Shown: one piece after another, positions 24,519 through 34,085 of the stretch
Position numbering within the stretch: the stretch's first letter is position 1
Layout of the letters: every line of letters begins with the position of its first letter
Assembly (NCBI GenBank): GCA_903939765.1
Contig: CAJAIK010000100.1
Location: forward strand, 1-46,346
DNA from: an uncultured Chlorobiaceae bacterium
GTDB lineage: Bacteria > Bacteroidota > Chlorobiia > Chlorobiales > Chlorobiaceae
Direction of reading: 5' to 3'
DNA length: 46,346 nt
The notes under the pieces: model-generated
What the model saw: only the letters and a program-made list of their open reading frames with translations
Told to the model about the DNA's origin: nothing
Databases searched by the model: none
Made by a program: the position numbers and the translations under genes

Positions 24519-26192
24519 TTAACGAGGTTGAACTGACCTGTTCCTTATGATCCGCAGAATATCATTTTTGTTCCCGGCTCGAAGCATCATACTGCGCCAC
24601 TGGCTGTCAGCAGCCATTTTACTGATGGCTCCAAGAAGTCTGACATGACTGTTCGCATCTGAGAGTGGAGAGAGCATCAGGAATATTATCCGGGCGGTTT
24701 TGCTTGATTTCTGATCATAAATACCAATTTTGTTGACACCGATGGCAATAACCGGTTTGTTCAGATTTTCGAGTCTTGCATGAGGAAGAGCAATTTCATC
24801 CCCGACAAATGTACCACCCTGTTTTTCCCGTTCAAGGAGGCTATGGAATGCACTTCCCTCATCAATTTCTGAATTTACCAGGCAACATTCGTGAAGAAGC
24901 TCACGAAAAGCATCCTCCTTTTCCAGAACACGCTCCCACAAAATGACTCGTGCATTCCTGATCGGTTCTTTCCACTCATTCTGCAACTGCTTTGATGGCG
25001 AAAGAGTCTCCTTGATACCGGAAAAATGTTGCGCAGGCGTTTTTGGTTCTTTCACAGTATCCGCTTCCCTTGTATCGAGCACAATCACGCTGATACCCCG
25101 GCATTGGCTGATCAATCGTTCAATAATGGTCTGATGCCCCTGAATGCGCTGCCAAAAAGGCAGTTTTCGTCCTGGGTTACCGATAATAATATGCCCTACC
25201 CGGTACTCTCTGGCAAACTGAAGAATAGTTTTAACCACATCATCACCTTTGTAGGTAAATACCGTTGCACCAAGCTGCTGGGCCAGTGCAAGAGTGTTGG
25301 AATGCATTCGCTGTACCCTGGCATCAATATTGACCGGGCTGTCGGAAAGGGTCTCAACATAAACCGCATACCAGTTTCTGTTCAGCCGCCCTGCTATACG
25401 CGATGCATATCTTAGAATGGTTTCACCGTTCCGGGTGTGTGAACTGAGACAAACCATAAGCTGATCAGGATTTAAAGCAGATTCATCATGGAACTGGCTA
25501 CGCAGCTTCGAATCAAGCTGTGCCGCAAGTTCCCTCAGCGTCAACTCCCGGAGCTGCTCAAGGTTTTCCGGTTTGAAAAAGTTGGACAGTGCCGCTTCCG
25601 AATGACCGGGAACAGAGACGTTCCCTTCACTCAAGCGCAGCCTGAGATCATCGGTCGTCATATCAACATTGACAAGCTGATCGGCCAGCGACAACATACG
25701 ATCGGGGACACGTTCCCTGACCTTTACACCGGTTGCTTGTTCTACCGTTTCATAAAGGCTCTCGATATGCTGGATGTTCAAGGTCGAAATCACATGAATA
25801 CCGGCAGCAAGAATTTCTTCAATATCTTCATAGCGCCTGGAATTTCTGCTTCCGGGAATGTTGGTATGCGCAAGTTCATCGACAAGCACAACAAATGGAC
25901 GGCGCTGGAGGATCGCATCGATATCCATTTCGGTAATTTCGATACCACGATACATCAGGATTTTACGCGCCATGATTTCGAGACCAGAAAGAAGAACTTC
26001 CGTATCCTCTCTTTTATGGGTTTCTACGAGTCCGACAACAACATCAATGCCACTCTCCTTGAGACGACGCGCCTCCTGCAGCATCTGCCATGTTTTCCCT
26101 ACTCCGGCACAGTAACCAAGATATATTTTCAGTTTACCGCGTTGTGAGCGCTGAATAAGACGAAGAAAACTGTTGGCTCGGTTGCTCTCCAT
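24519..26192 (-). CDS. KdpD N-terminal domain-USP-PTS EIIA fusion, no kinase domain
   Basis: A 557-residue soluble protein. Residues 15-225 are a KdpD-type sensor domain with Walker A GYCAGVGKT (26-34), a Walker B-like VVLVDELAHTN (101-111) and STLNIQHIESL. Residues 245-373 are a universal-stress-protein domain. About 425-553 is a PTS EIIA type 2 (EIIA-Ntr-like) domain with the phospho-acceptor block ALPHAR (H471). The four membrane spans, HisKA and HATPase of true KdpD are missing. EIIA-Ntr is known to control KdpD and TrkA in enterobacteria, so fusion to a KdpD sensor suggests potassium or phosphotransfer input. It is last in a four-gene leftward group and probably regulates the adjacent kinase or transporter; that is inference. 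Confidence 0.88.
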   Translation of the reverse strand: MESNRANSFLRLIQRSQRGKLKIYLGYCAGVGKTWQMLQEARRLKESGIDVVVGLVETHKREDTEVLLSGLEIMARKILMYRGIEITEMDIDAILQRRPFVVLVDELAHTNIPGSRNSRRYEDIEEILAAGIHVISTLNIQHIESLYETVEQATGVKVRERVPDRMLSLADQLVNVDMTTDDLRLRLSEGNVSVPGHSEAALSNFFKPENLEQLRELTLRELAAQLDSKLRSQFHDESALNPDQLMVCLSSHTRNGETILRYASRIAGRLNRNWYAVYVETLSDSPVNIDARVQRMHSNTLALAQQLGATVFTYKGDDVVKTILQFAREYRVGHIIIGNPGRKLPFWQRIQGHQTIIERLISQCRGISVIVLDTREADTVKEPKTPAQHFSGIKETLSPSKQLQNEWKEPIRNARVILWERVLEKEDAFRELLHECCLVNSEIDEGSAFHSLLEREKQGGTFVGDEIALPHARLENLNKPVIAIGVNKIGIYDQKSSKTARIIFLMLSPLSDANSHVRLLGAISKMAADSQWRSMMLRAGNKNDILRIIRNRSVQPR

Positions 26193-26256
26193 AGCTTACT
26201 TTCCAGAATAGAATTGGATGTTGGTAAATAAAATCCTGACAGCCATTTTCTTTTGC

Positions 26257-28086
26257 TCATCTGTTTTTTCGAACGGGCAGAGTGAAACAAAAAACTGACC
26301 CTTTTTCTGGAACGCTGTGTGCACCTGCCGTCCCACCATGAGCCTCTACAATCTCCTTCACAATGGATAGCCCGAGACCGATACCGCTTTTCGCATGCTG
26401 GCCTGGCACCCGGTAAAACTGTTCGAAAAGATGTTCGAGATGCTCAGGTGCAATGCCTGATCCTGTGTCTTCAACAGAAAACCGTATGCTTTCGTGTTCT
26501 TCAGCAGCACTGACCGTTATCTTGCCACCCGGTGAGGTAAACCGCAACGCATTTGCAATAAGGTTGGCAAAAACATGCTGGATACTCTCGATGTCGGCCA
26601 TAACTTCCGGCAATCCTTCTGCTATGGTATTGACAATCGAGACTCCCTGATCACGGGCTGCGACAAGAAACTGCCCGGTACCCTCAATACCCATACGAAA
26701 CGGAGAGACAGGCTGAATATTCAGGTGGGCTTTTCCGGATTCAATCCGATTAATATCCAGAAGATCATCAATAATATGCACCAGTCGCTCACATTCCTCT
26801 CGCGCAGCAAGGAGCATATCCGCCTGTTGTTCATTCAGAGTGCCGATACGCTCTTCAAGCAGAAGATGAATAGACATCCTCAACGAAGTCAACGGGGTTC
26901 TCAATTGATGGGAAACCGTCGCAATAACACTGCGTTTCAGTTCAAGCTGCTCATGAAGCTGAGTAACATCCCTGAAAATCAAAGCCGTTCCGATAAACTC
27001 ACCGCTTTCCGAGCCAGAAGGAACCGGTACAGCAATTGGCTGAAAAAAATATTCCCGGTTTTCGAAAAAATGCTGGATCAGACCGTTATCATTGTCTGAT
27101 TCTGCCGAAAAACCATGCCAAAAGCGCCTCTGCAGCAACTCGCTCAGCCATGCAAGACCAAGATCGCGAACGTTTACACCGGGCTTGAGACGAAAAAAAT
27201 GTTCAGCACTCTCCGTTGAGACTTCTACACATCCGTCAAGATCAAGCACCGCTATGGGTGAGGGCAGCACCTTGAAAACCTCCTGCGTGGCCCTGCGGGT
27301 CCGAATCAGGGATTCCCTGTCGCGTTTGCGCATTTTGCGCAGCGTTGCCGCCATTTCGTTAAAAGAGCCGGAAAGCTGTCCGATTTCATCCCTTGAAGCG
27401 GTATCAAGAACAAGATCAAGATTCCCTCTCCTTATCTCTTCAGCCGACACTATCAGCTTTTTTATAGGCATGAGAATCCATCTGTGCGACTGATAGCTGA
27501 AGAGCAGGGCAAGAATTGTACTTGCAAAAATGGCTGCAAGCATGATGTTATGTGCCGAGGCAGCCATAAGCCTTGCCTTATCGTTGGCATCATGCATGTT
27601 TTGCTGGTTCATTTCCAGAATTTGGCGCGCCAGCAGTTTTATTTCATGGAAAAGAGGCTGAATCGTGGAAAAATAAAATTTCTCTCTTTCGGCAACCGAA
27701 GCCATTGAATCGGTAACACGATCCATCACTCCGGTATACCGTTTAAAAAGTATCTGAATCTGTCGGGCTTTTTCATGCTCTCCTGGGAGCGTAATATTCC
27801 CAAGCTCTACACGCAGAGCCGTTCTGAAAGCCAGTTCATATTCCCTGATCGTACGGACGCCCTCATTGTCGTGACCAGCAATAATAATCAGCGCCCCGTT
27901 GTCGATGCGCTCAAGGGATTCTGTCATCTCCTGACAGGCAATGACGCTTCGATAGTTCTGTTTAAGAATAACATCAATGGCTCCGCCAAGCGCGTCGATC
28001 TGGCGGATGGTCAGCAGGCCCATTGCAACAACAATGAGAAGCAGCCCTCCAAACCCGAGAAAAAGTTTTTGCCGGATACCAATCAC
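26257..28086 (-). CDS. Membrane sensor histidine kinase (HAMP-PAS-HisKA-HATPase)
   Basis: About 609 residues. GTG 28086 is chosen because AGGAG lies seven bases upstream. Membrane span one is near 8-27 (LFLGFGGLLLIVVAMGLL), followed by a helical periplasmic sensor region of about 150 residues. Span two is near 180-200, then HAMP (about 200-255), then PAS (about 270-380). The HisKA phosphorylation site is H393 in VSHQLRTPL, followed by a HATPase with N-box NLIANALRF and G-boxes DTGSGIAP and GIGLGLS. The layout resembles KinB-type kinases that pair with NtrC-family regulators. The partner is probably the response regulator two genes upstream. Confidence 0.92.
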   Translation of the reverse strand: MIGIRQKLFLGFGGLLLIVVAMGLLTIRQIDALGGAIDVILKQNYRSVIACQEMTESLERIDNGALIIIAGHDNEGVRTIREYELAFRTALRVELGNITLPGEHEKARQIQILFKRYTGVMDRVTDSMASVAEREKFYFSTIQPLFHEIKLLARQILEMNQQNMHDANDKARLMAASAHNIMLAAIFASTILALLFSYQSHRWILMPIKKLIVSAEEIRRGNLDLVLDTASRDEIGQLSGSFNEMAATLRKMRKRDRESLIRTRRATQEVFKVLPSPIAVLDLDGCVEVSTESAEHFFRLKPGVNVRDLGLAWLSELLQRRFWHGFSAESDNDNGLIQHFFENREYFFQPIAVPVPSGSESGEFIGTALIFRDVTQLHEQLELKRSVIATVSHQLRTPLTSLRMSIHLLLEERIGTLNEQQADMLLAAREECERLVHIIDDLLDINRIESGKAHLNIQPVSPFRMGIEGTGQFLVAARDQGVSIVNTIAEGLPEVMADIESIQHVFANLIANALRFTSPGGKITVSAAEEHESIRFSVEDTGSGIAPEHLEHLFEQFYRVPGQHAKSGIGLGLSIVKEIVEAHGGTAGAHSVPEKGSVFCFTLPVRKNR

Positions 28087-28258
28087 GAGTAAACTCCTGA
28101 TATTTATCGTCAAAATCAAACAGCAGACAAAACACCTGCCATCTTGTCAATCAAGAAAAAAAGAGGGAAACAGATCACCAAAATCTTATAAAAAAACAAC
28201 AACGAGCACCGGCCTGCAACATAGACGCCCAAAATGCAAAATATGAGAAAAAGAGAGA

Positions 28259-30253
28259 TTACACCTTGACCGGCAAAATCACAAAAGGAATACCGCGTAC
28301 ATAAAGATTTCTCTGTATGGCGAAAACAGTGTAGTTGTGCAACCAGCGATCCATCAGCGACTCTTTGATAAAAACAAGCTGGCCGCCGAAAAACACAATA
28401 TTGGGAAATTTTTCCGTAATCGCCGGAACAAGCTTGTTGACCTCTTCAACCACGTCAGTTCCAAGAGAAAAATATGCCTCGGAATAGTACCCATGATCTT
28501 TCATATAGTCAACATACTTGGACGTTTCGTTGCGCACAAAACTGCCGAGATTCTCTATTTCATCAGCTCCCTTGAAGTTCCCCGCATCAATGGAACCGAT
28601 CTCGACAAAAACATAATTTTTATAACTATCGCCGAACAACCTGAAAACACTGAAGAGGGTATGAAGGCCGAGCCCATTAAAGCCGTTCACCAGAATCGCG
28701 GCGGTTTTTGCCTTGGGATCAAAAACCGGCAGCAGGCAAGCGCGGTCACTCTCCTTGTCATGTACATCCGAGCCTGACAGCACCGCGGCCTCAACAATAA
28801 CATCAAGCCGTTTCAGAGTGTGGGTGGTACTGTTGTAATGACCTTTGATAATAAATGCGGCCATAACAAGAAGGCCGGTTATCACCATGGTAACCCACCC
28901 TCCTTCATTAAACTTGAGAACCAGTACCGAGATCAGAATAAAGGTTGTCAGCATCAGGCCGATACCATTAATGAGAAGTTTCCAGCGCCATTTTTTTTCT
29001 GATTCTCGTTTTGTCCACCAATGCCGTACCATCCCGAGCTGTGACAGGGTAAAGGTGATAAAGACATTGATACTGTACAGGACAATCAGAAAATCAACCG
29101 ACCCATTTGAGGCAAGCATCATAATCAGTGCGGCTGTTCCCATGACAAGAATCCCCTTTTCCGTCACAAGCCGGTCACTCAACATGGCAAAACGCGCAGG
29201 CAGCCACTTGTCGAGCGCCATATTTGCCAGTACCCTTGGTCCATCAAGAAAACCAGTCTGTGCAGCAATAAAAAGCAGCACAGCTTCAGAAAACAGCGTT
29301 ACCCAGACAAAGCCAACACCATAAAACCCACCCCATGACGCAGTAATCCCCTGAAAAAGAATCGCGTTCAAGGTCTTGCCTGGCATATCCCGGACATCAA
29401 AAAGAATGTAGGCAAGCATAAGCCCCATAACCGTGACAGAAAGAGAAATCGCCATATAGCGCATGGTTTTCTTTGCCGTCGCAACTTTCGGGTCACGCAA
29501 AACAGGAAGACCATTGCTGACCGCCTCAATACCGGTAAAGGTGCCAGCACCCAGACTGTAAGCCTTCATGACAAGAAAAAGCACCCCGAAAACCCCCAGT
29601 GTATGGAATGACGTGGTAAGCTCACGCCCTGTTTCATGATAAACTTTGCCAAAATCCGCAAGATGGGAGACCACTGCATAAACAATAACAATGAGGTGGG
29701 TAGCAACGAAGAGCAGAAAAACAGGAACGAGGGGCATAACAGCCTCCTTGATCCCTCGAAGGTTCAGGATGAGCAAGCCTATTACCCCGATAACAGCAAA
29801 CCAGAGCTTGAAGCCGAAAAATCCTGCTGGCAAAAAACTGAAAATCGCATCTGCCCCGCTGGCGATTGATATGGTAATGGTCAGCACATAATCGATAAGA
29901 AGCGCACTGCCTGAAATAACACCCATCTGGGGAGAGAGCAGTTTGCTGGCAACCAGATAGCCGCCACCACCGGAAGGGAACAGTTCAATAATGTGCGAAT
30001 AACTTGAAGCAATGATGAGAATGGTAACTCCAGTGGCCAGGGCAACAAAAATCCCAAGTGTAGGATGGCCCTGAAGTGCCTTGAAGGCCTCTGGCGGGCC
30101 ATAGCATGAAGATGATAGTCCATCTGAACCAAGTCCTACCCATGCAAGAAAAGCGGTAAGTGCAAGCTGGTGAAAAATTCTGTGATCCCTGAAATCACGT
30201 GCACCACCAATAAAAAATGTTTTTAGCCGCCGAAATGCTTTATTCACTGCCAT
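28259..30253 (-). CDS. KimA-like APC transporter (probable K+ importer)
   Basis: About 664 residues from ATG 30253 (an earlier TTG at 30262 is less likely). An N-terminal APC-superfamily core of about twelve membrane spans has GLGSDGLSSSCYGP near the start and SSYSHIIELFPSGGGGY. A roughly 180-residue soluble C-terminal region begins after HYNSTTHTLKR. The GSDGLSSxxYGPEE-type opening and the cytoplasmic tail match the KimA (YdaO) potassium symporter branch rather than amino-acid permeases. Potassium as substrate fits the KdpD-type protein in the same group, but it has not been proved. The 182 bases upstream showed no convincing sigma-54 promoter. Confidence 0.82.
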   Translation of the reverse strand: MAVNKAFRRLKTFFIGGARDFRDHRIFHQLALTAFLAWVGLGSDGLSSSCYGPPEAFKALQGHPTLGIFVALATGVTILIIASSYSHIIELFPSGGGGYLVASKLLSPQMGVISGSALLIDYVLTITISIASGADAIFSFLPAGFFGFKLWFAVIGVIGLLILNLRGIKEAVMPLVPVFLLFVATHLIVIVYAVVSHLADFGKVYHETGRELTTSFHTLGVFGVLFLVMKAYSLGAGTFTGIEAVSNGLPVLRDPKVATAKKTMRYMAISLSVTVMGLMLAYILFDVRDMPGKTLNAILFQGITASWGGFYGVGFVWVTLFSEAVLLFIAAQTGFLDGPRVLANMALDKWLPARFAMLSDRLVTEKGILVMGTAALIMMLASNGSVDFLIVLYSINVFITFTLSQLGMVRHWWTKRESEKKWRWKLLINGIGLMLTTFILISVLVLKFNEGGWVTMVITGLLVMAAFIIKGHYNSTTHTLKRLDVIVEAAVLSGSDVHDKESDRACLLPVFDPKAKTAAILVNGFNGLGLHTLFSVFRLFGDSYKNYVFVEIGSIDAGNFKGADEIENLGSFVRNETSKYVDYMKDHGYYSEAYFSLGTDVVEEVNKLVPAITEKFPNIVFFGGQLVFIKESLMDRWLHNYTVFAIQRNLYVRGIPFVILPVKV

Positions 30254-30444
30254 AACGAACAATCCGAAAAAATTAATACCCGGATGAGGCTGCCTCGTTT
30301 TACGTCCGGATCAAAACAGAAACAGCAAACGGTTGCTGCCTGCCTTAAAATCACAAACATAGGGAACGGGAGGCATACGGCATATTGCGAAACACAAGGG
30401 CAGAAAAGAGCGCGCATTGAATTTTGCAAGGCGGCCAAAAAAAG

Positions 30445-31800
30445 TCAAATCCTGTATTGTTTCCGCTTTCTCCAGAGGGTTGCCTGATCAATACCCAAAA
30501 GCTCCGCTGCTTCCTGAAGGGATTTTGATAACGCAAGAATGCGACGGATATGGTTTTCTTCAATCACGTCAAGAGTCAAAGGATCTCCAATACGCACAGG
30601 ATGCGCTTTGGAGAAAATCTGTTCGGGCAGAAGTTCTACACCGATTCGATCTGCTTTACACAGAATGACAGCTCGCTCAACAACATTGCGCAACTCCCGG
30701 ACATTGCCCGGCCAGGAATATGTCCTGAGTGCAAGAAGGGCGCTCTCTGTAAATCCATCAAGACTTTTATGATTCTGTGCTGCAAAAAACTTCAGCATGT
30801 TACCGGCAAGCTGTTCAACATCGTCAGGCCGGCCTGCAAGAGGTGGTACAAAAATCTGTATAACATTCAGCCGGTAAAAAAGGTCTTCACGGAAACGTCC
30901 CTCCCTGACCGCCCTCTCAAGATCAATATTGGTTGCAGCAATGATCCGTACATCCGCTTTACGCGACTGATGATCGCCGATCCGCTCATACTCACGATCC
31001 TGAAGAAAACGAAGAAGTTTTGGCTGAATTGCAAGAGGAAGGTCTCCTATTTCATCAAGAAACAGTGAGCCCCCTTCGCAGGAGGATACCCGTCCGGGAT
31101 TATCCCTGACCGCTCCGGTAAACGAACCCTTGAGATGACCAAACAGCTCGCTTTCAAGGAGATCACAACTTAACGATGGACAGGAAATCACCCCGAATGG
31201 TTTTTCTGCCCTTCTGCTCCAGTTATGCATGGATCGGGCGAGAACCGTTTTTCCCGTCCCGCTCGGACCCCGTAACAGCACAACCGCTTCAGAAGAAGCA
31301 ACCTGACGTACCAACTCGACAACCCGCTGCATGGCAGGATAACGGGAGGTAAACGTTACTTCCGGATGCATACGGCTGAGATCCTCCTGCAACGAGGCAA
31401 TGCGCTGCTCCATACCGCTCACTGCGGCAAGACGCTTGATAACCAGTTCAAGCTGATCGGGTGTAAACGGCTTCGGAATATAGTCGGCGGCACCCCTCTT
31501 CATGGCTTCCACAGCCGTGTCTATAGAGGCATAAGCGGTAATGACGACAACCTTGATCCATGGGCACGCATCCTGGAGCGACTGCACCAGGTCAAGACCA
31601 TTTTCGGTTCCCAAACGCAAATCGATAAATGCAAGGTCAAAAAGCTGCAACTCAGCTTCGGCACATGCATCACGAGAGTTGCTGACCGCTTTGACACGAT
31701 ATCCGCGCGACTCCATAAAAACCGTCAGTGTTTTGCGGATATTTATTTCATCATCAACAATGAGCACATTGAGCATAAGGCATTTTCCGGCAAACATCAT
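30445..31800 (-). CDS. NtrC-family sigma-54-dependent response regulator
   Basis: A 451-residue regulator. ATG 31800 is chosen because a strong GAGGAGG ribosome site lies eight bases upstream; ATG 31776 is an alternative. The receiver domain has the acidic pair D16/D17 and the phosphorylation site D60 (FIDLRLG). The AAA+ domain has Walker A GPSGTGKT and the sigma-54 contact loop GSFTGA instead of the usual GAFTGA. Walker B is SLFLDEIGDLP. A Fis-type helix-turn-helix ends the protein (EAAELLGIDQATLWRK). It leads the leftward group with transporter, kinase and KdpD-EIIA protein and should activate sigma-54 promoters, possibly its own neighbours. Confidence 0.94.
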   Translation of the reverse strand: MMFAGKCLMLNVLIVDDEINIRKTLTVFMESRGYRVKAVSNSRDACAEAELQLFDLAFIDLRLGTENGLDLVQSLQDACPWIKVVVITAYASIDTAVEAMKRGAADYIPKPFTPDQLELVIKRLAAVSGMEQRIASLQEDLSRMHPEVTFTSRYPAMQRVVELVRQVASSEAVVLLRGPSGTGKTVLARSMHNWSRRAEKPFGVISCPSLSCDLLESELFGHLKGSFTGAVRDNPGRVSSCEGGSLFLDEIGDLPLAIQPKLLRFLQDREYERIGDHQSRKADVRIIAATNIDLERAVREGRFREDLFYRLNVIQIFVPPLAGRPDDVEQLAGNMLKFFAAQNHKSLDGFTESALLALRTYSWPGNVRELRNVVERAVILCKADRIGVELLPEQIFSKAHPVRIGDPLTLDVIEENHIRRILALSKSLQEAAELLGIDQATLWRKRKQYRI

Positions 31801-31890
31801 TGGCACTTCCTCCTCGCCTGTCGCCGAAATATCACGCATAATCAGGTTAATGCCAAACACAGGGAAGAAGGGAATAAGCTGAAAATAAAA

Positions 31891-31924
31891 AAAGGCAGTA
31901 CACCTCTTGAAGTGTACTGCCTTT
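31891..31924. terminator. Bidirectional terminator below tRNA-Asn
   Basis: A perfect 10-bp stem (GGCAGTACAC, 31894-31903, with GTGTACTGCC, 31912-31921) has an eight-base loop and A/T runs on both sides. For the minus strand it gives a T7 run just after the tRNA gene. It separates tRNA-Asn from the response-regulator group downstream. Confidence 0.85.
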
Positions 31925-31930
31925 TTTGTG

Positions 31931-32002
31931 CTCCGCGGGCAGGACTCGAACCTGCAACCCTGCGATTAACAGTCGCATGCTCTACCATTGAGCTACCACG
32001 GA
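31931..32002 (-). tRNA. tRNA-Asn (GTT)
   Basis: A 72-nt cloverleaf on the minus strand. Acceptor TCCGTGG pairs with CCGCGGA (one T-G pair), with discriminator G. The D stem is GCTC/GAGC and the anticodon stem TGCGA/TCGCA with loop CTGTTAA (anticodon GTT). The T stem is GCAGG/CCTGC with loop TTCGAGT. CCA is not encoded. A terminator follows and a plausible promoter precedes it. Confidence 0.97.
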
Positions 32003-32037
32003 ATCTGCATCAGCCTTATTTTCGCTGATGGGGTGTT

Positions 32038-32065
32038 AATATACACCGGTTTTTTGAAAATACAA
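32038..32065 (-). promoter_or_regulatory. Candidate promoter of tRNA-Asn
   Basis: Minus-strand TTGTAT (32060-32065) and TATATT (32038-32043) are separated by 16 bases, about 36 bases upstream of the tRNA 5' end. The spacing and -10 match are good for a housekeeping sigma factor. Assigned by pattern only. Confidence 0.4.
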
Positions 32066-32174
32066 ATCCCGACAGGCTTTTTTTATGCATTTTGGTCAAA
32101 GTTGTGCCACAAGCGATTTTCATTTTCCATAATAATTTTTGTACATTGGTTCTCTTTTACTGAAAAGATGGTCT

Positions 32175-32711
32175 ATGCATAAAGATAAATCGCTGATAGA
32201 GATTGGACTGGGTGCTCTTGCGGAGGGAACCAATGAGTTCAATTTCACCTGTAAGGCTGCGGATTTCAAGGGTCGGCAGTTGGCTGATGCCGGTTTTACA
32301 GGGGAAATTAAGGTCAATGTTATTGCTGAAAAAAGTGATGACGAGGTAACCCTCACCATCAACACTTCGGCAATGGGTGATTTTACCTGCGACATCTGTC
32401 TTGCGCCGGTTTCAAAAAAGCTGACCGGGACGCTTGTTCTCTCGTATCTCTTCAGTGAGGCTCCTGATGATGATGACGGAGGAGATGAGGAGTACATACG
32501 ACTCGATAGAAGTGCTGACTCCATCGACATTACAGGAGAAGTTTGCGAGACCCTGCTGCTCTCGTTGCCCATGAAGGTCACCTGTACGGATAACCCTGAT
32601 TGCAGGCTTTACAGCAGTAAGGAAAGCATTGGAAATAATGAGGAGCCTCCGCCCGACAACGTAACGTCGTGGCAGGAGTCTCTTGAAAAGCTGAAAAACA
32701 AGTATCGTTAA
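32175..32711 (+). CDS. DUF177 (YceD-like) protein
   Basis: A 178-residue cytoplasmic protein. ATG 32175 is chosen because the upstream extension lacks a ribosome site. A C-x2-C pair (CDIC) in the middle is followed by the conserved LVLSYLF-type segment and a DDDDGGDEE acidic loop. DUF177/YceD proteins sit immediately before rpmF in most bacteria and affect 23S rRNA or ribosome assembly and, in plants, plastid translation. The position directly before rpmF fits that arrangement. The exact biochemical role is not known. Confidence 0.85.
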   Translation: MHKDKSLIEIGLGALAEGTNEFNFTCKAADFKGRQLADAGFTGEIKVNVIAEKSDDEVTLTINTSAMGDFTCDICLAPVSKKLTGTLVLSYLFSEAPDDDDGGDEEYIRLDRSADSIDITGEVCETLLLSLPMKVTCTDNPDCRLYSSKESIGNNEEPPPDNVTSWQESLEKLKNKYR

Positions 32712-32734
32712 CCGACCTATAAAAGAGTAACACC

Positions 32735-32926
32735 ATGGCAAATCCTAAAGCCAAAATGTCCAAATCCCGAAGGGATAAAAGACGCGCCCAGTTTAATGCC
32801 CGCACCAAGCCGGCAACAACGGTCAACTGCCCTAATTGTGGCGAGCCAACTCTTCCGCATCGTGCATGCCGTCATTGCGGCCACTACCGCGGCAGATGTG
32901 TCGTCAACAAATTGGCAAAGAGCTGA
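32735..32926 (+). CDS. rpmF: 50S ribosomal protein L32
   Basis: A 63-residue ribosomal protein. The family opening [18 protein letters not shown] is followed by a zinc ribbon of two C-x2-C pairs (CPNCG and CRHCG). Length and order after the DUF177 gene and before plsX are standard. The extra C-terminal cysteine in GRCVV is not part of the ribbon. Confidence 0.97.
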   Translation: MANPKAKMSKSRRDKRRAQFNARTKPATTVNCPNCGEPTLPHRACRHCGHYRGRCVVNKLAKS

Positions 32927-32961
32927 TTAACAAGTAACAAGAACAAGACAAAAACCCCATC

Positions 32962-33987
32962 ATGTTGACCATTGTTGTTGACGCCATGGGCGGTGACCAC
33001 GCTCCCGCCTGTGTGATCGAGGGAGTTGTTCAGGCTTTGCAGGAGAGCGGTAACAGGTTTGAAATTGTGCTTATCGGCCAGTCTGAAAAAGTTGAGCCGC
33101 TGCTTGCCGCCTGCGATACCAGTGCACTTAACCTGAGATTTCTGCACGCTCCCGAAGTGGTCACCATGGAAGATATTCCGGCTACAGCCGTCAAGACAAA
33201 GCAGAATTCGTCGCTTGTCAAGGGGTTGCAGCTCTGCAAGACAAAAGAGGCTGACGCATTTGTCAGCGCAGGGAATACCGGTGCGCAGATGGCAGCTTCG
33301 CTTTTTGTGCTTGGTCGCATTCCCGGTGTACTTCGTCCGACCATTTACGCCTATTTTCCACGTCTTGGTGAGGGGTTAACCAATATTGTAGATGTAGGGG
33401 CAAATGTTGACTGCAAGCCTGAAAATCTTGTCCAGTTTGCCGAGATGCTCACCATCTACCAGCGCTATGGCGCCGGAATAGAGAAGCCTCTGACCGGCCT
33501 GCTCAATATCGGAGAGGAGGAAGGAAAGGGCACGGAGACGCTCAAGCAGGCTTACTGGCTGCTGAAAGAGGCTGACCGGACGGGAAAAATAACCTTCCTT
33601 GGCAACATTGAGGGGAACGACATTCTGAAGGGAAAGGCCACAATCGTGGTGTGCGACGGCCTTGTAGGCAACACCATACTGAAATTCGGTGAAAGTATTC
33701 CTGAATTTCTCGGCACACTCTTCAAGAGCTCACTGGAAAAACTGGTTCTATCCGGCCAGATGGATCGCGAAATCGCAACATTGACAACCGGCCTCTTCAA
33801 GGGAATGTTTGAACCGTTTGATGTCGAAAAATTTGGAGGAGTTCCCTTCCTCGGCGTTGACGGTATCTCCATTGTCGGTCATGGCCGCTCCTCTTCGAGG
33901 GCGATCAAGAACATGATCTACATGGCTGAACACATGATTGAACGGCGGGTCAACGAACATATTGCGGAAGTCCTGTCAGAAAAATAG
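32962..33987 (+). CDS. plsX: Phosphate acyltransferase PlsX
   Basis: A 341-residue peripheral membrane enzyme that makes acyl-phosphate from acyl-ACP, feeding PlsY and phosphatidate synthesis. Diagnostic blocks are [10 protein letters not shown] at the start, SAGNTGA near residue 102, and [11 protein letters not shown] followed by LGNIEGND. The usual linkage rpmF-plsX-fabH is seen here. A 98-base gap before fabH may hold a second promoter. Confidence 0.96.
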   Translation: MLTIVVDAMGGDHAPACVIEGVVQALQESGNRFEIVLIGQSEKVEPLLAACDTSALNLRFLHAPEVVTMEDIPATAVKTKQNSSLVKGLQLCKTKEADAFVSAGNTGAQMAASLFVLGRIPGVLRPTIYAYFPRLGEGLTNIVDVGANVDCKPENLVQFAEMLTIYQRYGAGIEKPLTGLLNIGEEEGKGTETLKQAYWLLKEADRTGKITFLGNIEGNDILKGKATIVVCDGLVGNTILKFGESIPEFLGTLFKSSLEKLVLSGQMDREIATLTTGLFKGMFEPFDVEKFGGVPFLGVDGISIVGHGRSSSRAIKNMIYMAEHMIERRVNEHIAEVLSEK

Positions 33988-34085
33988 TACGTTTCCACCT
34001 GTAGACCTCTGCAGTAAAGGGAGGATCGCCCTGGCTGCAAAGGCAAATTTTGTATTATCCTGCATGAAATAACTGCATACGACGC

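Noticed and set aside
25450-25640. c-di-AMP-binding motif in the USP domain of the KdpD-EIIA protein
   Set aside because: The segment has WYAVYV at the right place but lacks the full SxS element; it resembles the E. coli type rather than the c-di-AMP-binding staphylococcal type.
30254-30444. Sigma-54 promoter before the KimA-like transporter
   Set aside because: Candidate GG...GC pairs on the minus strand have spacings of 7 or 12 bases instead of 10.
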